A stretch of DNA of 64,000 nucleotides. It comes from Siphonodentalium dalli. Its lineage: Eukaryota > Mollusca > Scaphopoda > Gadilida > Siphonodentaliidae. This document shows, one piece after another, positions 27,101 to 39,100 of this stretch. A program made the translations under genes and the position numbers. Where the stretch lies: NCBI GenBank assembly GCA_032622095.1, contig CP136061.1, positions 130,210,754 to 130,274,753 of the forward strand, given 5' to 3'. Under the pieces are notes generated by a model. It did not search any database and had not been told where the DNA came from. It worked only from the letters and a program-made list of their open reading frames with translations. Position 1 is the stretch's first letter; each line of letters starts with the position of its first letter.

Positions 27101-30100
27101 AATTAGCTGACAACCACGTTCTATTATGTTTGTTCCAGTTTCAGTTTAAAGTTGCAGTATGAAATTTGGCGGAGAACCTCTTTTGTGATTCTTGTCATAT
27201 TATTGAAAGGAAATGGGCAGAACTTTGAAACGGAACTGAGATGAACCATAATATGTGGCTATTCTGGTCCATTATGATAAAACATATCAACTGGATATAG
27301 GGTGAATGCCAGGGAGTTACTATATGATTATAGGTAAGATGAATAGGTATACAGGGAGTTATTGTATGGTCAATGGTGAGACGAGTACATGTATGTATAC
27401 AATGAGTGACTGTATGATCATAAATGTAATGAATAGCTATGCAGGGAGTGACTAAATTGTCATGTGTCAGGTGTATGAGTATACCCGGTGTTCCTGCTTG
27501 GTGACTCGTTGCGGTATGGTCATGTGTAGGTTATACGGGCATACACATGTGTTGCTATATGGTCATGGGCGAGGGGTATGTGTATATAGCGAGCGGCTAT
27601 ATGGCCATGGATGATGTGCATATGCATACATGGATTGAATATACTGACATGGCTGGGGAGTATTAGTATATCTTGAGTGGCTATTCTGCTATGGTGTGAC
27701 AAATAGGGATACAGGGAGTGACATGGCCAAGGGTGAGGTGAATATATATACAATGATTGACCATGATCATGTATGAATGTTTTGAATAGGTACACACGGG
27801 GTGACTATATGGCCATAGGTCAGATGAAGGAGTATACCAGGTGCCACGGATGAGGGTATGTGTATGAAGCGAGTGGCTATATGACCATTGGTGAGGTGGA
27901 TATGTATACCCGAGGTGACTATATGGTCATTGTTGCGGTGTTGATGTATATATTGAATGTCTATTTGACCATGTGTGTGTGGAGAATAGGTATACATGGG
28001 ATGACCGTATGGCCAATGGTGAGGTGAATGGGTATACAAGGAGTTACTCTATGGTTATGGGTCATCTTTTGGATTATACCCGGTGTACTTGCATTGTGAC
28101 GCATGGCTGTATGGCCATCCATGGTCATGGGTCAGGTGTACGTTTATACAGTTGGTCACTATATTGTTATGTATGTGGTGTTTATGCATATATGGAATGA
28201 CTGTGTGGTAATGGGTGGCTATCGCTTTTCACGTTTAAAGTTCCCCATGTACACAAACACTATCAAGGTGGAGAACTCTTTGACATGACCTCTCTATTGA
28301 TTAACATATCCTTGAGTTATTGTGGAAAGCGATAGCCACCCAAATTATACATGTACAACGCATCCCATGACCTCATAAGTACATACACACCACACAAATG
28401 ACAATATAGTCACCCACTCTATACACGTACACCTGACCATACAGCCTTATTTGGCTATACCGGTACATGCCACAAATGACGATACAGCCATGAATCACCA
28501 TGCATGAACACCAGGTATACTCCTACACCTGACCATATAGTCACTCTATCTATACATATTATTTCACATTCACGATCATACAGTCACTCATTTTATACCT
28601 ATTCATCTCACCATGGACCATACAGCCACTACATGTATATCTATTCACCATACCCATGACCATAGAGTCAATTCAGATATACATATACACCTCACCCACC
28701 AATGGTGAGCCCTTCCAAATATACCAATACCCGCACACACGACCACTCATAAGTCTCATACTTGCATATACACCTCACACATGACAATTAATCAACTCAC
28801 TGTATACTCATACACGCCATCCATGATCATTCATCTACACCATATACACCACCGATGATAATACATCCACAACATATATAAATATACGACCCACCCGTTA
28901 CCAAAATGGCACTCCCTATATAGCCACACGCTCGTCAATAACCATAAAGCTTATTCCAGGTATGCATATAACTTCAATCTTGACCACAGGCATACCATGT
29001 GCACCTATACACATTACCCATAACCATAAAATCACACCCTATTTATCTACGCAATCCATCCATGATCATACAGACAGCACAAATATACATATACACCACA
29101 TGTCACAATACAGCCACACACGGTACACATATACATCACGACCACCACGACCTTACAGTCACTCCATATATACATAAACAACACACGGATGACCATGTAG
29201 CTACTCTCTATAAACCACAGCAATGCCCATACGATCACATCGGCCACACACAATATACCGTACAGTCACTACATGTATACCGATTCACCTCACACATGCC
29301 CATACAGCCACTCCTTATATTCCTATGCATCTCACCATGGACACCCCACTCATAACCATATAGTCACTCATTGTATACCTATTCACATCATTCATGACCA
29401 TACAGTAACTCCCTGTATACCTATTCACATCACCTATGATCATACAGTAACTCTCTGGCTGCCATATTGGCATCCATCTTTTATCCAGTTGATCACTTTT
29501 TATCATGATGGGCCAGAATAGCCACATATTACGGTTCATCTCAGTTCCGTCTCAAAGTTTTGTCCATTTCCCTTCAATAATATGGCCAGAATCACAAAAG
29601 AGGTTCCATACTGCAACTTTAAAATGAATTTGTCATGCCCCATACGGAACTGGGACAAACAGAATAGAACGTAGTTGTCGGTTAATTAACTAACACGTAT
29701 AATAACCAAGTGAGTCACAGTTTGCTACCTTGTCGAATAACGCAGATAATAATGTTCGGGATATATGTAAAAAATTTACTTTTTACAAATTTGGTTGCCA
29801 TTTTGGAAGCCATCTTGAACAATTTGGTCTATAAACACCGTAGTGTGACACATTTAAGATAGACCAAAACAATAAATACCTTTGATACCAATGATAGTTG
29901 CATTTTACTTAAAAAAATTGTCCAACCCTGAAAAGTAAATTTTTGCCGATATTTATGTCAAGTTTGTGAGAGAAATATCCAATATTTCTGGTGATGTCAG
30001 TGGTGACAATAGAAACATTGATCCATGGTGCATCAGACATGTAAGTATTCAATGTATATAATACAGATTAGCCAATTGTATATATCAACCACAACTTGTA

Positions 30101-33100
30101 AGCCATTGCAGGACACCCTGGGACAATATTTACCATTTTTCATATTTTCGGCGGCCATTTTGGAAATGTTCTACACCAATTTCATTCCCATTGAATTAAA
30201 ACATCCGTCCAATAAAATAAAGCACATAGTTGTTGACATTCTATATTAACATCCTGTGTGGTTTGTCGTTAAAATGATTATCAAGACCGTCTTGCAAAAA
30301 AATCGAAAATTTCACCCCTCTTTTTCAAATCCTCTTTCTGTATCTATTACTGAACCCTCGTCAATGGCAAATGTCTTAAAATGACGCTATAATATCACGC
30401 TTGATGCCTGTCTCAAATACATTGCCATTTACTAGGATTAATGTGAAGAAAAATGGAAGATATGGTGAAATATTAATTAAATTTCCTATTTTCGTGCATA
30501 TGACGTCATTTTTCGGCGGCCATTTTGAATTTTTTTCGAAATTATTTGCCGGCATTTTGAAGAAGGACATCATACCAACAAAACGGCATACATTTTGTCT
30601 GTGTCTTTTGCTAACAACCGATCTATTACAACGATTAAATACATCTGGTCGGAGTTAGAGGAAATGGCGGCCATCTTGGATTCAAATGGCTCTAGCACCC
30701 AGTAGGGCCACCTTTATTTTTCAGTGAATTCCGGATTCTTTTTCTGGATACCATAGGGAACAATAAAAATAAGGTTATTTGTAATCATCGGGGGGGGTGC
30801 AGGTGGACCTTATTGGCTCCCCGACTACAAGCACCAAACGTTTAATCGAATCTATGTGAAATATAAACAACACATTAATTGTGATCAGCTATAATGTATC
30901 TACACATGTATTCTTTATAATCAGTTAATCTTTGTAATCATTTTTTAATGTTTTGGATATAAGTCGGTACCCGTGAGATCGTGACCTAGTATGACATAGA
31001 ATGAATGATATACGATAGCATTATGACCGAGTTGTTTTCACGTGTAAATGATACGAGAACTTGTGTGTGAAGGGGGGAGGTGTTGGAGTAAGAGTACAAC
31101 TGAGTTTGACTGACATATTCCTGCAAGAGTATATGTTAGAGTATAATTGATGTGAGAAAGCGGGAATCTGGGAGTGTGTGATAGCCGTCATGAGATGAGA
31201 ATAAAATACTGTATACTTTAACAGACCTTGACTCGAGCATCCCGAACAATTTGATACCAGTTGTTGTGTTTTTGTTGCCCAAAATTTTTTTAAGGGGACT
31301 ATAGAATGAGTGGTGTCTGTCCTCCTGCGTGTCCGTCCAAAATGTTTGTTGTCCTGATAACTTGAATAACATTCAACAGAATTTGATGAAACTTGGTATG
31401 TGACCTTCATATGAGTTCGAATTTAGGTCTGGTCCGACCATTTCTGAAGGAGTTATGCCCCCTTTTGACCTTTTGACTCAGAATCTGCTGATTATTTTGT
31501 TGTCCTGATTATAATTCAAGTTATGATTATGCCGCTATAGCTTTCAAATTTTGTATGTGGATTAATCACATGACAATACAGGTCAATTTCAAATTTGGGT
31601 TCGGTCCGACCATTTCTGATGGAGTAATGCCCCTTTTTTTTACGAAGAATTTGCCAATTATTATTCTGGTTAAACAGTTGGAGGCAAAGTTTGATTCAAT
31701 GATTGTTCCCAGAATCAAATTTATCATTACTAAAAAAGCCACCATCAAATAAACCAACCTTATATGTGTGATGTCTGGCCTAGCGGCCTTTTGTTGGTAC
31801 ATGTAAATAGTTCCACCCTGTGGATTTTTCCTGGAATCTCCCTGGAGATGCATGATGTAATTACATTGTTAAAGGGCAATATAGTGTCTGTCATTTGCAG
31901 AATGAGGTCCCCAGAGGGTGAATTTAGTGATGCTATCCCATACACCAGGCTAGCATCATAAAATTCACCCTCTTGGGACCTAATTATCTATCATCTTCTG
32001 TGAAGTATCTATAGTCTCAAATTACTATTGTTTTTAGTTACTTTTTCCCTTCTGAGAAGTTTCTATATCCCCTAATTTGCAGAAGATAGAATGCATAATC
32101 GACTAATGGGTGAACATCACCAACTTCAACTGGGGAACTTCAATCTGATCCTAGGTTTCCCATAGCAGTTGAGGACTAAGCAGAATGAGGTTCTCAGAGG
32201 GTGAATTTGGTGATGCTAGCCTGCCGTGAAGGATAACATCACTAAATTAACCCTCTGGGGATCTAATTCTGCAAATTATAGACACACTATTGCAGGCTTG
32301 CATCCAGCTCTCATGGTATCCCTCCACCATCTGCTGTCATACAATAATCACTAATACCCAAAATAACACATTATGACCCTATATATTGTATTTCCAAATT
32401 TGTATAATTTTTGTGGCTAAGAAGCTATTTTCTTGCATTACTTTTTGTATCGTCCTCATTATTTTGTGATATTTCAGCTTTGTTAATTATTGTGCAAAAA
32501 ACAAGGCCCTGGTTGGTGCTGAGTTCACTCCAGAGGAACAGAAAATTGTTGAGGTCTGCAAAAAGCTCAGACAGACTAATTTGAGTAAGTACCGAAATTA
32601 AATTTCCAAATGTCTGTATTGGATTTTAATATTTCATCAAAGGCATTCTGACTAGAAATTATTCATATCAACCTTTAGTTCAAGTTTCTTTCAACGTAAA
32701 CCAGCTAGTGCAATCGATAGCGATAATACTAGTTTAAATTCCAAGTATGATTCCTTACTCTAATATATAGCAGACTTTACTCCCAGATCCAGTTGCGGGA
32801 TTTTTCATCAATTTTAATCAATTTTTATTATACAAATCAATACAAAATGCTATATTTATTGGAAAGAGTGAATATCTTTGTCATAATTATTTATTAATAT
32901 ATTCTAACATTTTAATGTTACATTACGCACAGAATATGCTGCGTAAATAGGAGTAACTCACATTTGATCTGTGCTTGTTTATGATCAGAGAAGACCCGAA
33001 CTGTTAGAAGTCGCGAGGTCAAAGAGTTTTTATTCTTTTGAAATTATATAGAGATTGTAATAAAATATATCTTTCACATTGAATTACTTCTTTCAGTTGA

Positions 33101-36100
33101 CATCTGTTCTGGAGTTCAGAACAAATATGTTTTCTATGGAATAGACCGTGCTACTGTCACAATAGTGACATTTTATTACCGTCATTGGTGATTTTAGATG
33201 AGCGGCAATTTATGCTTAAAGTCCGCTTTAGAAGAGTAAGGTAACCGTATTTCGACATAAACCAGTATTATCCCTACTGATTTCACTAGCTGGTTTACGT
33301 CAATGGGCTCTTGGGATATGCATCCTGTTCTTTAACCCTTTCAGTGCCAAGTCCGATTTTTGTATCAACCCATATTTCCTTGATCATTTTTCAAATTTAT
33401 TGATTATAATAATGTGATACATTGATGGAAAGAGCTCTTAGAGCTCTTTCCATCAATATATCACATTATTATAATCAATAAATTTGAAAAATGATCAAGG
33501 AAATATGGGTTGATACAAAAATTAGACTTGGCACTGAAAGGGTTAAGAGATATGTATACTCATGCAAATTTACAAATACTGAACCCAAAATAACAGGGTT
33601 GATAGAAGACATAAGAAGTTACTTAAACGCATAACTTCTTTCTGTAAACAGTTTTAGCACAAGGAAGGAAATTAGTTTAAAAACAGATGGGACATTTTAT
33701 CCCATTAACTGTTCTTGGAAATTGTGCCTCACACAAGCTTTACATAACCACTGGAAAAATATGCCAACCCTGTTTATGAACAAAAAAAACATATCAAAAT
33801 GCAAAACATGTTTGCTTAAGAGTGCATATCAAATATACCATTCGTAATCTGAAAATATTTTGATTGGTCTGGTAAGGTACTTCTCTGAGCAAAATATGCA
33901 TTATGTTACTTCACTGTATATGTGTTGTTGCGTTTATTCATATATATGTTTTTGACCTGAATAAAAACTATTAAAATAAAAACAAAACTTTGCCAGAACA
34001 CAAGTATCACCCATTTGGCCAATTTTTTTGTATTTGGCCACTAAAAATTTCATTTGGCCACTTTTTTTTGGCCAGAAGATTTTTGGGTCCAGCGCGCACA
34101 CTAGAGAATACACTGGCCTAACAATATTTACCTTGACCTTGTAAACCAGTGCATTCTCTTACATGTACGAGGCTCCCTATTGGAGACTCACATATATAAG
34201 AGATTGCACTGACACAGGATCTTTAATGCTGCATCAGCTCAGCTCCCGTCATTAAAGGGTTAATTAGTTGTCATAATCACTAAATTTGTAAACACTGAAA
34301 ATAGGGCAATGTGACAGATGTGTCAGAAAATTTATTAAGTATTTTTTAGCTATGTAGCCAGGTCAATTGGGATCACGATCGCTTAAAAGGAATTTGACAA
34401 TCGCCTGATTGGTTTTTCCGCCAAGGAGAAGCCCTCAACTGAACTATATGGATTACGTCTCCGGCCTTGTGTCAATCAGGAGGGTTAAAATTTTATTGCT
34501 GTGCCGACCCCACTCACATCCGTGTCCAGATTAGTCTCGCATGAATACACCCGCATTCTATCTATTGTCTAGTCAGTTTTTATTCCTCCTCGCCAGGACA
34601 GGATCGTTTCTATTTTCTCAAGGTTGTATCTTTCTGTGTTGCGAGTTTATCGACTCAATATTTATTGTTGATATTACAAACTTGCAATTTATTGTACCCG
34701 ATAGTTAATTAATATTTCTCACATCCGAAACGGGAACTTTTTTCGTTTCACTGTATCCGTAATTTGTTTCCGTGTTTTCCTCAAGACGGCTTTATCTTCC
34801 AACAATTGGAATTAAGATGGCCATCTTGACAATGACTAAAGAAGCACATAGCTTACTTGTGGCAAAACCACATAGTGCATATTGTGCCACACATACGGCG
34901 TGATGACTATCATGACTTACAATTGAGGACGCAATGTAGTACGGTATGCGATGTCTCCTAATTTCGTGCTACACGTGTTTCACTTTACATAAGTTTCCGT
35001 CGACTCGCTTCGGTTATTTCGTAAGTTCCGTTGCTTTGTATCCTAATGTATACTGCCAAATCATACATGGCACTGCTCTGTTAATTCGCAGAAAGTTGCA
35101 CAGGACAGCCATATCCTCCTTTGTAATAATTTACATGAATAAATACGAAAGATAGTACTTGTTATCACTATCAGATGACAATTCACATTTCTTTCGACTG
35201 AGCGATCTGTAATATTGTTTTAACGATCAATACCTGCGAATCTACGCCCGCCAGTATGTATGAGCGCGTGGTCTTGTTAGACACATGACAAATGTAATAA
35301 CACATTACATCGACTTCAAGGTATTTCGAAAATTCTACCTTGTCTATCACGATTAAATATCATATAACTCATTGTATCATCAGTACAATAGTTACTAACA
35401 CTCCGTAACAGGGGGATGGTATTCGTTATCACATATATAACCACACTTCGAATTGATGTGTTGTCTGACGTTCTAAATATTGTGTTGCATTCTTTACATC
35501 CATGTATGTACAGTTTGGGTTCCTACGAACTATTGTTCACCAACTGCAATGAAGTGAAAACTTTGTGGCCTGACACTAAGCCATCTTACCGTAGGCTCTA
35601 ATATGCCTCGGCGTGGGCGAGCTTGCAATGATGTATTGCACGCCGTAATAGTTCCATACATTGTACATGACACTCATATCGTATCAGGGCCTCATGTATG
35701 CTGTCAGAACTGACTACTAGTATGCTTACATATGGTGAACAGTTTTCATCCCAATACTGACATACTTTGCAGTTTCATCAGTGAATGATAACGGCAAACA
35801 GCGAAATAGAAAGAATACATATTGTCACGTGCTCCAGATTCACTGCCAATAGTCTTTCCAGTAGAGACCATCACTTGGCTCACTAACTTCTATTTCCACA
35901 TATATCAAAACGATATTCTGCCACATAGCTTTCACTCGTGTATGATGCGCAGTTACATGCAACACATTTATATTGCGCAGAAAGGACTGCATTTGTATTG
36001 TTACATGTCTAAAGCGAGCTTACATGCGCAGCGTTTATATTGCGCACATCTACTGCCAATATATTTCCGAAACCGGCCATGACATGGCTCTTCGTCTATG

Positions 36101-39100
36101 GCGGCTGTTCTGGGTGGGGAAGACTCGTTGTCACGTGACGCTCTTGCTCTCATAGACATAGCGCACCAGCCAAATGGCCTTCTGACTCTTCCCCATGGTG
36201 CAGTGGCCCACATCATTACAAGATGGGGTCCAGTCGATCCCCTGGAATAGTAATACCTTCAGGATACATCCGGGCCTGCTCCTCCGCAGTCATGTGATCA
36301 TAGTGGTATATCATCGACATATCCACTGATTATGTGACAAAACGATTCGATACAATCATGACGAAAATACAGGCATTCGTATCTTCACGTCCGCTGTAAG
36401 CGCACTTTCCTAACGGAAACCGCCTAGTTCTTGCCTATGTGCATTCGGAACTCATCGTCCTCATATACGAGAAAAGACAGTATCTTACCTGTCATAGCAG
36501 GTAAGATCACGTGGCCAGGGGTATAACGTGATTTTATATTAACCTTACTTTATATTCAATAACCTAGGTTGTATTGTGTTATGTGTATTAACCTTGCTTT
36601 GTTATAACTAACAGCATGTCTTGCAGTCGAACATGATTCGAATTTGATGGCCACACACCGTGCAGGTTGCTCATTCACGGGTGTATTACTTGTTATAGTT
36701 GGGTAAGGGCATATTAGTCAATGATTACCTACTTTGAGCAACCGTACCAGTCTTTACCTCGGGCAGGACCAGTTCTGGCCCCCCAGGTCCTGCTACGGCA
36801 GTTGAACCAATGGTAGGCGGGTGCTGCATGCGGTTGATTCGGGAAACCAATCTTCACGGGCGATTGCTCCGGCACCTTTCTCTCAGGTGCCTAATGGTAG
36901 TGGCAATACGATTATTAAATTTCGAAAAAATTTACATCGATATACTATTATTCCACATAGAGTGAAATTTCCATCAGTATTTTGATTTCGGCCTGGATTC
37001 CTGCCACGAAGATCTGTTTATTGGGCACCTGGGAGTAGCCTTTGGCGGCTGTTCTGGGTGGGGAAGACTCGTTGTCACGTGACGCATATGCTCTCATAGA
37101 CATAGCGCACCAGCCAAATGGCCTTCTGACTCTTCCCCATGGTGCAGTGGCCCACATCATTACAAGATGGGGTCCAGTCGATCCCCTGGAATCGTAATAC
37201 CTTCGGGATACATCCGGGCCTGCTCCTCCGCCGTCATGCGATCATAGTGGTACGTCATCGACATTTATTCCAGTTTGGTCAGGACCACCTGCATTTGGGG
37301 GATTCCATGGAAGGGGCTTCCTCTGATCAAATGGCTCATCAGAACTTATTCCCTCTGGCCTTGGGGGCGCAGCTTGATGATGCCCCAGAATTTGAGGGGG
37401 TGACCTTGGACAGGCCATAGCTACTTATCCCAAATGCAAGAGCATTTGTCTTGCGTCGAACCATTTCAGAGTAGGCCTCTTCCACAGTCTGGTATCCCAA
37501 CCTGATGCAGCCAATTCTGTTGGCGTCGATCTTGACATGCTTCTCTGCATCGCATGGCGTCGGCAGGTTTGACGACGATGAGCAAGAATCGCGGGTCGAC
37601 AGTGGGTCGTCAGGCACACTGTCGGACGAGGATTCTTTTATAAAAGAACAAAGAAGAAAAGAAAAAGAAAGAAGAAATAAAAAGAAGAAAGAGAAAAAAT
37701 AGCCTTTGGAGGATGTTCTGGGTGGGGTAGACTCGTTGTCACGTGACGCTCTTGCTCTCATAGTCTAGACATAGCGCACCAGCCAAATGGCCTTCTGACT
37801 CTTCCCCATGGTGCAGTGGCCCACATCATTACAAGATGGGGTCCAGTCGATCCCCTGGAATCGTAATACCTTCGGGATACATCCAGGCCACTCCTTCACC
37901 GGTAGGAAAGAAAGGCTGAATGATCTGGGTGGGGAAGACTTGTTGTTGCGTGCCTCCAAGTGCTGCACCAACCAACCTTCTAACTCTTCCCCATGGTGCA
38001 GGGGCCCACATCTCCACAAGATGGGGTCCAATCCCCTGGAATCGTAATACCTTAGGGATACCTCCAGGCCACTCCTTCACCGGTAGGAAAGAAAGGCTGA
38101 ATGATCTGGGTGGGGAAGTCTTGTTGCGTGCCTCCAAGAGCTGCACCAACCAGCCTTCTATCTCTTCCCCACGGTGCAGTGGCCCACATCTCCACACGAT
38201 GGGGTCCAATCTCCTGGAATCGTAATACCTTCGGGATACCTCCAGGCCACTCCTTCACCGGTCATTTTGCAATTTTGATCATTCTGCTACATTTGATCAT
38301 TTCGAAATGTACCCGACACTCGTTATGTGCGCCATCATAGATCACTGATGCTTCTATGCTTGTTCATCAAGTCCGCTGTGGTGTTCTCTAATCCCATATA
38401 TACTGGTATGCAATGATACCTTGGATCATGATGGCGTTCCCTGCTCTCTACATTATACGAGGCTGGAGTACAGATGTGTGGCATGATATAATGAAACCTC
38501 ATACCTCGCTATGATATCTGCAGCATATCATTTTTATATCTGGTTTGTGTATCACAGGGAGCAATTTACTTTCGATATCTGATTAGCAAATAATCTCACA
38601 TTGACATGATTAGATAGCATTTTTATAACATCATACATGTATAAAGAAATTCCTCGCTATTACCGGTATCCACATTTCAGTGGCAAATCGCGATGCGATT
38701 CCAGTTAATTTGCTCCCTGGTGTATCATAAGCATTCTGATATCTTATGGCCTACACAATGGCTGCATGTGACATCAGTTCATAATGTGAACTGTCGAGAG
38801 AGCGAAGAAGATGACAAAGAGAATAGGATGCAGCAAAGTTATACTTGCTCGGTTGTCTCGCTAGCATGAATTATATGGCACTACCTGGGATGTTTATTCC
38901 AAAAACAAGGGGGGCGGGCGGTACACATTTGAGCAATGTCGTAATCTGAATTGGGAGCTCTTTCACGTAACATAATCATATCTGATTCATGACTAAATCA
39001 CATTTACATGAATCATGTTTCGGAAGAGTACATTCCCATCGAATTTGGATATTAATTAACTTTATTGCTCGTGCCTCCTCCTGGGCTTGCATTCTAATCC

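Larger units (their letters stand above)
25866..30827. mobile_element. 4.96-kb foldback element nested in the Gypsy element
   Basis: The ends TAGTCGGGGAGCCAATAAGG and its exact complement are flanked by CAA on both sides (25863-25865, 30828-30830). The arms pair almost through the whole element to about 28213/28341, leaving a spacer of roughly 97 bp. Shared arm blocks include ACGTCATATGCACG, GTGTCACACTACGGTGTTTA and CACTTGGTCATTATAAG. The inner halves are a diverged minisatellite. Long inverted repeats with internal tandem repeats are the plan of foldback transposons. No transposase is seen, so it is non-autonomous. Confidence 0.85.
22212..31223 (+). mobile_element. decayed Ty3/Gypsy LTR retrotransposon interrupted by a foldback element
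   Basis: Direct repeats 22212-22373 and 31081-31223 start TG and end CA. The second is preceded by the purine tract GAAGGGGGGAGG (31069-31080), the expected plus-strand primer. Between them, in order: gag, remnant protease region, reverse transcriptase, RNase H and integrase, so the order (integrase after RNase H) is Ty3/Gypsy. Without the foldback (25866-30827) only about 4.05 kb remain; the leader and the protease active site are gone and the frame shifts several times. No target duplication was found. It lies in the sense orientation within MOV10-like intron 7. Function is lost. Confidence 0.9.

Noticed and set aside
27290-29460. Regular repeats of about 60 bp that could be mistaken for a CRISPR-like array
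   Set aside because: Units have no conserved repeat plus unique spacer pattern, they diverge throughout and invert at the apex; eukaryotic minisatellite in a foldback.
37829-38209. 126-codon minus-strand frame over repeat units
   Set aside because: It is open because the 200-bp unit lacks stops in that frame and is repeated; no family features and no start context.
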